From Ilex aquifolium (lineage: Eukaryota > Streptophyta > Magnoliopsida > Aquifoliales > Aquifoliaceae), in the NCBI GenBank assembly GCA_951799425.1, contig OX637399.1, forward strand, positions 34,197,701-34,261,700: a stretch of 64,000 nt of DNA, written 5' to 3'. The notes below the pieces were generated by a model that worked only from the letters and a program-made list of their open reading frames with translations, had not been told where the DNA came from and did no database searches. Positions within the stretch are counted from its first letter, which is position 1; every line of letters starts with the position of its first letter. Below are positions 35,932-48,900 of this stretch, one piece after another. A program made the position numbers and the translations under genes.

Positions 35932-36567
35932 CTATGAAGCACGGATACTTCGTTGAGGTTGACGTATCCGTATCGGATACTTTACGGATACGATACTCGT
36001 CGGATACTCGTCCGATACGTATCGGATACACCTTCTACGTATCCGATAATAATTAAATATTAGGATACTTCACGGATACTTTTGTAGTCGACCAACATAT
36101 ATAATATTTTAGTTGAACTTTTAACATCTCTTTTCGAATTTACATACCATACAATACATTAACAACAAATTCATATTACTTCAAAGGTACATGAGTGTTT
36201 TTTAAGTATTATCTAAAATTACATGTCAAAAGAGTATAAAATAAAGTTATTACATTATAATTTTAGCAAAATTACTTCTAAATACTAGGTAAATATTAGC
36301 TTTGATTCATTTAATTTGTCACTTCACTTTGTGAATATACCACAGCGATACGATATATATTTTCTTGAAACTAAAAAGAATTACTAATTTTTCTTATTAT
36401 ATGTTAAAGAACTACCAAAATATATAAGTATTAAGTTGGTTGAAAATAATAAAAATAATAAAAATATTTTATTATAGCCGTATCTTGGTCGTATCCGTAT
36501 TCTATTTTTTTAAGTTTTGCCGTATCGCCGTATCCCGTATCGCCGTATCCGTATCCGTGCTTCATAG
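35932..36567. mobile_element. hAT-like MITE with perfect TIRs and 8-bp TSD
   Basis: A perfect 17-bp terminal inverted repeat CTATGAAGCACGGATAC sits at 35,932-35,948 and, inverted, at 36,551-36,567. Both sides are flanked by CTTGTAAC (35,924-35,931 and 36,568-36,575). The subterminal regions are packed with 'gtatccg'/'cggatac' repeats. Length 636 bp, no coding capacity. An 8-bp duplication fits hAT elements. A diverged second copy lies at about 43,061-43,792. Confidence 0.9.
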
Positions 36568-36644
36568 CTTGTAACCGACCGAGATGCAAAAAACACTTGA
36601 CTCCTTCCCAACCAAAAACAAATCCCCCAACCTCCGATCCCTGC

Positions 36645-36963
36645 GTTACTCTCTCTCTCTCTCTCTCTCTCTACTCACACACACGCAGAGAAACGAACAA
36701 AAAAAGAACTGGGTTTGCTTGCTTTCTTTTTGTTTTTGGGTGTGAATGAAGCCAATAGTTGATGGCTGCAAGCCTGCAGGACAACACATTGCGGGGCAAC
36801 CAAAATGGTTGTTGAGGAGATTCGAATAATGCAGAGTTTAATTCTTTTGCCAAAAGGAAAAAAGTTGAAGATTTGGTTGATTAGCAAAAGTGTAGAGATA
36901 GTGATGATTTTATAGGCTAAAAGGTTTTACTTTTAGTTGAAGAGAAGTGTATGTGATAGTGAA
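36645..36963 (+). promoter_or_regulatory. NUDT16 5' region with CT repeat
   Basis: A long CT microsatellite (about 36,649-36,672) precedes the Nudix start codon by about 290 bp and probably lies in the promoter or leader. The leader includes one or more short upstream ATGs (for example at 36,747 and 36,762). Confidence 0.45.
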
Positions 36964-39900
36964 ATGTCTTCTGAACTGGTGGCTAGGACTGGTCGTCATC
37001 AGCAACGCTATGAAGCCGGTTGCCGCCTCATCGCCGGGTACTCTCTCTCTCTCTCTCTCTCGCTCTCTATGTATGTGTGCATATAAGAATCTATTGGCCA
37101 TATTTTTTTGTTTTTTCAATTTTTCACAACTGGGTTTTGTGGGTTGTGGTGAAGAATGGGGTAAAGTAACGGAAATTTAGGAAAAATGGGTTCATATGCT
37201 CCAATTTAACCATTTTATGCAATTTTTCTCCCCAAGAACGCTTAGTTGGTTGGTATTGGGGATACCCAATTTGGTTGTGGAAAATAATGAAGAAAAGCAA
37301 AGGAAATGTTAAATGGCTTCAAATTCTAATGTGATTCGAATCAATCTTTGCCAATGTTCTTACCGAGAACGAATTAGTGGTTTGAAACTGGTGATACCCA
37401 TCAGTCTGTGTGTCTAGTATCTTCTCCATTGCGAACCAATGTGTTTGCTTTTGAATAAGGGTTGTATTCGAGTTATTGTTACATCTTGGTAATTTGGGGA
37501 TTATACATTGTTTCTATCTGATCAATTTTCTGTGCAAGTTAAATCATTTCTTGATTCCTTCATTCTTTCCAAGAACCAAAATGGTGTGTGAGAATTGGGG
37601 AGTGTTCTCTAGAGTAACATGTTGTTCTTGACGATTAAGGACTTGTAGCTGAATCGTAGTGGATTGACCATTTTCTGGCAACACAATACGTGCTCTTCTT
37701 TTTCTGATGTCAGTGTTGTTGGGTTTTTTTTTTTCTGATTTGTTTTCCTACAAGATTTATAATCTTGACACTGTTCATATTGCTTGGCTGACAAAGAATC
37801 CTACGACTATTGATATTGTTGGCTGACACAGAAGCCAGCAAATAGAGGATCTCCACATTGATTTTTTTTTGAATATATCATCTGTTTTGTCCTGTTTCCA
37901 CGATGGGATTCAGTATCTATCTTACTATATCTTTTATGCAATATTGTCAAGATTAAGAATATTATGAGGTCTTTTGTTAACGTTTTTGTTTTCGCGTTTT
38001 CAAAAAAATAAAAAATAGAGACAATTTTTGTCTCTGATTTGTGGTAAACACTGAAACAGAAAACATGTTTGAGAATTATTTTTGTCTATCAAATTATGTG
38101 AATAAAAATAAAAAATATGTTTTGGTAACTATTTCAAATTTTATACTAAATATAAACAGTTGGGCTTTACAGCCCAAAAGAGTTGATTCTCATCTTCTGG
38201 GCCCTTGCTTAACAAAAAAAATTCATTTGTGATCCAATCACACATGGGCTTCCGAGCCTCTAATGACTTTCATACATACACGATGATTTTCAATACGACA
38301 CATCATTTATTTTTTAATGTTTGATACAATTTTTAATAGTATTAATCCATATTAATCCATCGAAGATAATCAAACTCATTCAATCTACTTTTTTTTTTAA
38401 TTTTTTTTAAGAAAGAGATTTTATTCCAAAGAATCAAAACAATTACAAGAAGCAAAGAACAACAGTTCACAAGGAACATCACCAAGAAAGAAAAAAGCCA
38501 AATAAGGCTTTAATCCTTCAAAATACAAACAAAATTCTATACAACAAAGCAACTTCTAATCCTCCTCCTAGCAATGGGGAAACCTGCTTTGTCTTGAGCC
38601 AGAACTCTCTTTAACATCCCAGGTAGAGAACTTTGAACAGGAAAATCTGAAGAAGACTGAAGCAGAACAGCTCCTTTGGCCAACCAGTCTGCAACACCAT
38701 TCGCCTCCCTGTAAATATGTATAATCTGGAAATTCAGCCCAGATAATTCAGTAAAAATTTCCTGCACCAAGTACCAATCTCCAAGGACAACATACTCTGC
38801 CTCGAACCATATTGACCAAAGAAAGCGAATTTGATTTGATTAGAATACAATATACTTCCAAACCATAATGCTTGATCATTTCAATCTATCCAATAAAGCT
38901 CTCCCTTCAACCATCATATTGGAACCCTCTCCATAAAAGAAAGATGCAGCCAACACCATACTAATGTGTCTCACAAACTTCTTTTATGATAACCTCTAAT
39001 TAAATGTGTACATCAAATAACACTCACATAGGGTGTAGTACTCATTGAAATTTTTTTATTTCAAAGACTATGATATGGGCCACGACTTAAATTATTTCGT
39101 GGCTTCGCAAAGCCTTACGAGCCAATCTATAACGATACACGTGACTTGAAGATGACTCTTATATTTCTCAAACCACTCAATTGAGTCGCAGGAGGCTTAT
39201 GATTTATGCAGAAGGGGGAACAAGAGTAATGTTATGATGCGGTATAATTTTTATCATCAAATTTTTATCTTAGATGATGCGGTATAATTTTTATCATCAA
39301 ATAAATAAATCTTATTATTATTCAAAAATGAAAATTGTGCTATATTATTTGAGATAAACAATTTGATAAAAAAATTTGATTATCTTCTTCATTTATCTAA
39401 TTATCCCAAAGAAGGTAATTTCATATTTACAGATCATGTAGAAAAGTTTGTAAGTGAAGTAGCGTATTATTTTTTCATTTTTCAAGTTACAAAATATCAG
39501 GGAATCCAATCCCCTACACAACCTCAAATTATATACAATACAACCACCTACCTAAACCACATATAACCAAAATAATCAAATCACAAAATTGTGGTCTGCC
39601 ATCAAAAGAAAAATACAGATAAAAGAATACTGAAATCTACATACAAATATACAGGATCTATGTATATTGTGATGAAAAAAATACAAAAAAAACAAAAAAA
39701 AATACGATTAGGGTCTGTGATGTACAAATGTATATAGATTTATGCATTTATATACAAATCTATGTATATATATACATATATGTATACAAGTAAAGGGGTT
39801 ACACTTACCTTCACAGCGAGGGAGAGCTCGATAGAGGAGATCTTGAGGAATCAGGCGAGGAGCCTCTTCTTCTTCGTCGATCTGTGAGTTGCTGAGAGAG

Positions 39901-42900
39901 AGAAGAGAAGAGAAGAGAGAGTTGTTGCTGAGAGAGAAGAGAGAAAGTTGCTGAGTGAGAGAGAAGGGAGAGTTGCTGAGAGAGAGAAGAGGAGAGTTCA
40001 GGAAAGGGGGGCTAATTTGCTTCGTGAGGACAAAAATGAATAAAAAGAGCCCCTATTTATAGTTCGAAACATGAACTGGTATTTTGTAGCTAACAAGACT
40101 CGAAGTTAAGACCTCATTTAATCCAATCCCGCATGTTTTGTGTTTCGCGTGTTTTCTGGAACACAAATTTTTTGTTCCCATTTTTTTGTCTTTGTCTCCA
40201 AAACAACTAATATAAAACAAGAACAAAAACAGTACCCAAACATATTTTTGTTTTCATTTTTGACAAAAATTAAAAATAAAAACACAAAACACAAGACAAA
40301 AACAGTTACTAAACAGCCCCTAAAGTTTTATAGAGGGAAGATTTGTTTTGGAAGTAAGAGATCCACCGATGTAGTTGGTCGGTGGTACAATAAATGCTTC
40401 ATCCTATGAATGATAGACTTACTCTTGGTCATAAAGACCAAAGCTAATGAATGGTACTAGTTGTATTGGTTAACTGCCATGGAAGTTTTCTTTTTTTTTT
40501 TTTTTTTTTTGGGGAGGGGGGCACAAGACTACTTTGTGAAGCCAAAAAGTTTACTGACTGGATGCTCCTTCGACCATCACTGGCCCTTTACCTCACCTTA
40601 GGAAGGGATTTTAGGTTTTTTTTCTTTCTTGGGGGGGGGGGGGGGGGGGGTAAGATTCTTGGGAATAGAAGCAAGCCAAATTGAATGGAGGGGCATCTAG
40701 TCAAGTACCGACATTTTCTCTCTAATCATGAATGAGCGAGCGTCATATCTGAATGTAAAGAAGTCCCGCAGTTTGTTTCTTGAGCAGAAAATCTAAGAGG
40801 TCTCCAGAGGGGGACCATGGTCTCTTTGTAAAAGCCTGAAAAAATTTATTGTCAGTTTAATCATCTATAAGAATAATGAAAAGGTTTCAATAGATTTCAA
40901 GGGAAGTACATTGAATGGTCATGAAGAAAAGGATAAATCCAATTCCTTTTTGAGCTTCATATTTCTTATGAGATCTAACTTCTATTGTTGTTGAGGAAGG
41001 ATTTGTAATAAACGACAAAATATTTTTATAACACCTGAAAAGGTTGTTGAGAGTTAATTTTAAACCTTGCATTGTTACAAAAATGCATAACAAAAGGGTA
41101 CATGATCCAGTAGACCATATTTCTTCTCGTTTCAGCTTATGGATGTATCTCGCTTAATAGGTTTGGATGTCTCGCTACAGTTTTGCGGTTGTGTGTGGTT
41201 AATATAGGAGGATATTTTATCTGATAAAGTTGAGGCTGCCTACAACCGAATGCATACATATGCATGATATATGCATGTGCGCATAAATACGCACTTTGTA
41301 CACATATTTAATAGCGAATTCTTTCCATTAGTACGTTCTAATTGAGGATGATTTTTTTTTTTGGAGGGGGGAGGGGGAGAGGGATTTGAACCCTTGACCT
41401 CAAGAAGGTAAAACTTTCATAAGGTAAGGAGTACCATTGGACCAAAGGCCCATTGGTGATTGAGGATGATTGGAGGGGTAGATTGGTTACATATCTAATT
41501 CCCGGCTCTTATTCACACAAAGTGGCTCCTTCTTTGACTTGAACCTGGGATGTCAAGCTTAACGATGGTATATGTACCCACAAAATTGCCTATGGAAGTA
41601 CAGGCCAAACACTTCCGATATGTGGATGAGCAAACCACCTCGTGTTCCTTCAAAAAGTAAGCCAATAAAATACTAATTTGAAAAATGCAAGAACTTCCGG
41701 AGCAACTACAATTAAACACCTAGCTTTTCTTTTTCAAAAAATATGTGAACATCTGAGTCTATATTTTTTTTTTGGATCTGTGCTGCCAACACATCAGAGT
41801 CGTGTTGTACTTGTGTTTTTTTTATCTGTGCTTCTTAATGAATTTTAATTTTCTTGGGTCAAAGTTTTAAGTATAGAGAAAATACTTATATTTCAAGATA
41901 GTTCACACCAAGGGTGAGTTCAAGTCATTTTATACTCTAGACCAGGATTTGGGTCTCCTAAAAAGCTCAAACATGTCAAATTGGGGCATTGGATCCAAGA
42001 GGGTAGGTGTTGTGTTGGCATATACCATATAAAGAGTAACACGAGCTCAATATTATTAAATCAAGAAGTTATCTCGTTTGCCCTTCCGCGAATATGAGTA
42101 TGGCATTTCCTGATTGAGGAGACAGGGGATTCTCCTCAAAACCTTGGATTATATGTCTTTTGTAAATGCCATGTCTCTCATTGCAAATTAATATGTGGTG
42201 CTCCTGTTGATCCAAAACTTTTGGGATTATGCTCATAAACAGATTATGTACATTTCTTTGAAATATTAACCGGGATGTTTGTGGGGATTCTTTCCTATGC
42301 GTTTTCCATCATTTTAAGCATGACACTGTCTGTATATCTCATACATTCTGCGCTCTGTGGACGACACACTCAGTTCTGACTAGCTGAGTCATTGACAGGT
42401 GTATTCCTTTTAGGTATCGGCAGTCTGAAGAAAATAGTGGCGACATAGAAAAGATGGTTGAGGTGCTAATGATCAACTCGACCAGCGGACCTGGACTTTT
42501 GTTTCCTAAGGTATAAATTCTGCATGTTGTTCTTGGGCATCTGTTCTTTTGTAGTTGTACTTGTACCATTTTTGGTTCTATTGCTGCAGCTGATTGTTTA
42601 TTATCTACAGGGTTTTGATCTGTCATCTTGAATGCTATTCCTTATTCTTTCCAGACATCTTATATATGTTATTTTGTTTCACTTTTACAAGTATCATTAT
42701 TATTTTCCCTGACATTTTTTTGCATGAAACATATGCATCTACGGAAATTTGTCAATGGTGTTGTCAGGAATTTACACACGTTACCCTACGGAGGAATTTT
42801 GGGGTGTTGTGAAGATTTATAAAGCATTTTTTCCATTCTAGGCTGCTTGACTTGTGTGCCCAAGTGAGGTTTCCAGTAAGAATAGGAAATTCAGTTATGC

Positions 42901-45900
42901 GACTCACTTGCAGATTTTGTACACTTGTTAACACTTCCCGAGATTAAGATTGTTTTACTTTCTTAATGTTGATTTTTTGGCTGTGTAGTGTTTTAGTATT
43001 ATCCATTTTTTATAGTGGTTGTGTATATTTGCAAAATAAAATGGAGTTTGTTCTACATTAGGAAGCATGGATACTGATATAGGATACGAGTATGATACGA
43101 TGCAAACAGGCCGATACGGCAAAACCTAAAAAAATAGTATACGGATACTGCCAAGATACGTCTATAATAAAATATATTTTATCTTTTTACTAAGATCTAA
43201 TTATTAGTTTTTAATTTCTAATAATTTCTTTAATTGTAAATAATAGTTTCAAGCAGGCATAGATCATCTGATCATTGTATACCCACAAAATGAACATGAC
43301 TAATTAAGCGAACCATAATGAACATAAGTAGCTGGTTTTCTGAGATGTACTTGTTGCTAAGGGATATAGTGTAACTAATTTATTTTATGTCCTTTTGATA
43401 AGTGATAGTGGATATAGTTAAAAAGCACCGATCTATCTTCAAATACACATGGATTTTTCTTTTTGTATCATTGTATTTGAATTTGAGAGGAAACATTAAA
43501 GAGAAAAATTTAAAGTTTACACATATTTCTCTATGTATCCACTTCCATTTTTTTAGCATATTTGTCTTGGATACCCATATCTGAGGCATACCATAATAAA
43601 CAAATATTTTATTAATTATGGGCTACGTGTAATAAATATCCGATATGTATCCAAAAATAAGAAATATTTTATTAATTATTGGATACATGTAATGTCTATC
43701 CGATCCCAAGTATCCGGCAAGTATTATATTTGATACAGTATTTGATACAGATATATTGACCTAAATGGAATATCCGTGTTTCATAGCTTCCACAACTAAT
43801 GAAATACTAGATATTGGTCTTTTGGTTGGTGATTTGTAATGTAAAATATCTTAAATCTACAAATGAATCACATTTAGTGCAATTTTGTTGCCATATATGT
43901 ATATTATTTATGATATTCTATTGTAAGTTTGTAGACAACTAGGTATATTGATCAAAAGTCATACTATTTCATTGTTACAAATATTATTTATACCTCATAT
44001 TTATAAATGTAATCTTGTTTTTGATTTCATTTAGGCATCTGAATTGTTAATATAAAAAATTCTGTTTGCACATGGGTGTTGTCATTCCTGCATTTAATTA
44101 CATTAGTTTATGCATGAGTGTTGAAATTAATAATTTAGTCATATATACACTTTTATTTATTTATGTTGGTATTGAAATGTATATTGACTCTTGTGCATAT
44201 GGGAGTTAGGGTTTGGAGAGAAAGAAAACAGAGGCGGCAAAGAGAGAGCATACCACGCCTCTCTAACTCCATGTATATATGAGTATGTGAAAACATATAA
44301 AAGACCATATACCCGTTTAGGGATATACTTCTTACAAGTTACAAGACTACCACTCATATATATACTAACATTCCCCTTACCCCTTAGGCTGGAGAATATA
44401 TATTATGTAATCCCAGATTGGAACAAATATCTCTCAACTGAATATTACTTAAGGACTTAATAAACATATTAGCAAATTGATATGCAGATCTGACAAATGG
44501 TTTAATAATCTCCACGTAACACTTTTTCTCAAATCAAGTGGCAATTAACCTCAATGTGTTTTGTTTGATCTTGAAACAAATGATTAAAAGTTATATGAAC
44601 AACGGTCTGATAATCACAAAACAACTGAATCGAATTTTGAGCTAAAAAATAAATTTCCTGAAGGAAATGTTGTAACCATGCTAATTCACTGTAGGTGTGA
44701 GCCATTGCAATGTACTCAACTTTTGCATTAGATCGTGCTACCACTATTTGCTTCTTAGTCTTCCACGTGACCCAAATTACATCTTCATAAAATACAATAT
44801 CCAGTAGTAGATTGCCTATCTTAGGGATAACCTGCCCAGTTGGCATTTGTGAACCCTTTCAATAGAAGGTGCCCATATAATTGATATAATTGTCTAAGTT
44901 CGGGGGTTTGCTTGAGATATTGGATAGTATGAATAACGTCATCCTAGTGGTCGGGTAATAGTGATATAATTCAACTTCACAACTAGGCAACAACATCGTT
45001 TAAGATGTGAGAAACATTCACCTTCAGTCACTGAAAGTTTGGGATTTGGATCCATAGGGATATCAGCTAGTTGACCACCTAAGACTCGTGATGCACACAT
45101 TTCTTTAGGACAGGCTAATGAGCTATTTAGACAACTTCGATATAAAGAAAATATCTAAGTTTGCCATCGATACCCATAATGTCATCGCCTATAATCACAA
45201 ACATAAACATAAACAACAAGAACGATATTACTTGCATGAGTTCATAAATAAAATACCGAATGATGAGTGTGGCATTTATGAAGACCAAAAATCTAATACT
45301 ATCTGTAAAAATTTCACAAACTACACTCACAGGGACTGTTTCAGCCCATACAAGACTTTTTTCAATTTGCATACACTGTTTCTACCTATGGTTGCTCCAT
45401 GTTAACCTCTTTTGTCAAATCATCATATAGGAAAACGTTGTTGACAATTAACTCGAACAAAGATTAGTCAAGCTTAGCAGTAACCAAAATCAAAACCCTG
45501 ATAGAAGAGATCTCAGCATATCTATTTGTAACCAAACGAGCTTTGAGATGGTCCACAAAGCCATTTGGAATTCTGGAGAAAATTTGGTTGCATATACCCA
45601 ACAACATCCAACAACGTACTTACGAGAAGGTAACGGGAGAAGATCCCAAGTTTGATTGTGATGGAGAGTTCCATTGTTGTCTTCCAACCCGGATCAAATA
45701 AGACATTTGTTAATTTCTTTGGGATAGACATAGTGGATAACTGAGGGGTGAAACAAGAAAATGAATGAAATAACAAATGAGAAGAAACAAATTTAGTGAT
45801 AAAAAGGTTAAACACAGAAACGAGTACCTTTACAGAGAACAATAAGTAGAGAATCCGATATAGTTGATTATGGCATTATGCTGAGTATGTTTAATCCAAA

Positions 45901-48900
45901 GTCGACGAGGAAGCCGACAGTAGAGTTGTAGCATGTACCCTCAACCGACAAGTGTAAACATGGAGGGGTGTGGTAGAATAAAACAAAATGGGGAGATATC
46001 CCAAGTAAGACTGTGGAGGGCATCCGATTAATAAGATGAGAAGCAGACAAGATAGCATCACCCAAAAAAGAGTAAGGAACATGCATACAAAATAAGAATG
46101 GTCGGGTCACATTCAATAAATGACGATTATTTCTTTCAACAACACCATTTGGTTATGGTGTATTAACATAGGAAGTCTAATGTACAATACCTTTTTGATT
46201 GAAGTAATTCTGAAAGGGATTAGATGTATAGTCTTAGGCATAATGTTGTAGCCAAATTTTGCCTTAATAAGCTCACGAAATAACTAAAAGATAGAAAACA
46301 ATTTTGAGAGAGATTTCAGAGAAAATTACCATTTCGTAGGAGAATGACCATCTACAAATGTCACAAAATAACGAAATCCATTAACAAAAGAATAGTTGGG
46401 GGACCTCATACATCGGAGTGATCTAATTCAAAAGGGATAGAGATCTGATTATCAATCATAGGTTTAAATGGCACCCAATGGTGCTTACTAAGTTGACATG
46501 CTTCACAAGACAGAGACGACACACGTCTAAGACTGGAAATTTGAGACTTCAAAACAAAAAGAAACAGATGTCCAAGATGGCAATGCCAGTGCGGGGGGGA
46601 TGGGGATGGTGAGGTCTATAAGGCTTTGGGAGTAGGCTCGAAATCAATGTAATATAGACTTCCTAATTTATGCCCCAGATCAATCTTCTTCTTCTTCGTC
46701 ATCTTGAGATCTTGAAAGAAACAATCTAAAAGATAAAATGTTATTGAGCTGTTAAGAGAGCCAGTGATCTTGTTAATAAATAGCAAACTAAGAGGAACTT
46801 AGGAACAAACAAAACAGACAATAAGGATACTAAGGGACTAAGCTGTGTAGTACCAAATGTGAGACCTTGGATGATGAGCCATTAGTGAGTGTAACTCTTC
46901 GAGATCGGGCATACAAGGTGAAATTAGAGTAACCAGAAGAGCTTGTCATACAATCTCCTTAATGAATGATCCATGGGCTGGAAGTGGAAGATAGCAAACA
47001 AGTAGATGTTGTACCTGAGCAGACGTGGCAATGGAAGAAGACATGACCTATGTTTGGGACATGAATTGAGCATACTCATGCCGAGAGATAGTAATAAGAT
47101 CAGTAGCAGGAGGCTGAGTGGGTCCATAGGTGGAACTGGGGAAGGATCATCTTCTTGATAAGAAGCCTTATGAGCATAAAATGATTGTTTACTATGCAAG
47201 TTCCAACAATAATCCATTGTATGATTCTTTTGACAACAATGAGTATATTTGCAAGTGTCACAATCACCTCTATCAGCACAACCTCTACGAAAACCACCAG
47301 TTCCACAACGGATGCCACGTCCTCCCTTTATCACAGCAACCTCCACGAGGGCCGCCAATTCCTCTCTCTGGGAAACAATTGAAAAGCTAAATGATCACCA
47401 CTTTGGTTAATATTCACTCGAGGCCGCTCTCTGAAAAGAGGAAAATACATCTAGAAGGGCTAACGATGGACTCATACTTTGGTTTTAGCCCGACTAAAAA
47501 TCAGACTATATCAAGATCGTTACGTTGCTGCTCATATATAAAATCGTAGAAGAGATGGACTAATACATCTTAAGTTATTCACAAACCCCTCAAACCTTGG
47601 AAAAGTACTTCTCGAGGCTCAAAGTACCTTGTTCTAGACCCAAATACTATCTATGCACCTCATAAATACGTGTGAGATTACTCGTACCAGAGTACATTTG
47701 AGTTAATTGATCCTAGATCTCTTTGGCATTGTCGAGATAAAGCAAGGTAGAGCTGATATGAGGCTGAGTGCTATTTAGTATGAGTGAAATAATTTGCACA
47801 TCTTCTTGCTCCCATTAGGCGAAACCAAGGCATTGTCTTTTGGTTTGGCTTCCCCAAATGCTTACAAAGACCTTTACCCTTGAGAAAGACTTTGACAGGC
47901 CCGTCCATGAGACATAATTACTCCCATTTAATTTAATTGAGATCATGGGAGCATTAAAGAAAGGGGCAGAAAAAGTTTGGTGAAAGAGTTGGAGGATCTG
48001 TTGGATCTACCTTAGAATCCATTCCCATAAGAAATGATACCCAAACAAAACTGAGTATGTGCGGGACAAGATGACCCTGTGCAGATTAGGAGAAACCAGG
48101 GCTGGACAAGAAGAAACTAATGCGTATCAGGCCTGAACCGGACTAAGAAAAACTCCTAAAGTCTGAACCAGACTAACATAGATTTGCTGGAATATAAACT
48201 GGACTAGTAGGGTGCTAAACTGGTTGAGAAGAAGCCTGCTAGGGCTGAACCAACGGAGAAAAGTCCTGTAGTGGACAAAAGAAGGGTGCAGGGGCCTGAA
48301 CCGGTAGAGAAGAGGGCTGTTAGGCCCTGAACCGACAGAGAAAATGATTGTACTGAAGTGAACAAGTCTAGACCTAACTGAAGTGCGCCTGAACCGGCCT
48401 GAACAAACTGCCTTGGACCTTGGCTGAATCTGGATTGGGCTGAACCGGTCTGAACAAACTGCCTTGGACCTCGAATAAATCAGGATTGAGCCTTAGACCT
48501 TAGCCTTTCTAAATTACTAATTTAGTAATTCAAGGGGGCTGAGCTTAGTGGGTTAAGTATATTTAGCCCATACCACAAAGAATCCGGATGAGGTATCCAG
48601 TGAGGAGATATGCTAAACCTGAAGAGGGCTAATTCTCTTAGTGGCCAAACAACGTTGTCATCTTCACCACTTACGATTGCAATGCTACAGATGTTGCCGC
48701 TGGTGAGAAGCAACACAACCACGACACCCACAGCTGATTCAACTTACAAAACCACAACTCAACCACAAAGATTCACCAACCAGTGGAAATCAAGGAGCAA
48801 ACAGAAGTCGATTGCATTAGTGTGATCACAACTCTAAAACAGATCTCAAAATCCAAGGATCATCACACGCTGTTGCCGATTCCTGTCAATAGATGAACAA

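Noticed and set aside
41370..41458. tRNA gene suggested by A and B boxes
   Set aside because: The segment has the internal promoter boxes but no full cloverleaf; poly-A tail and target-site duplication show it is a SINE.
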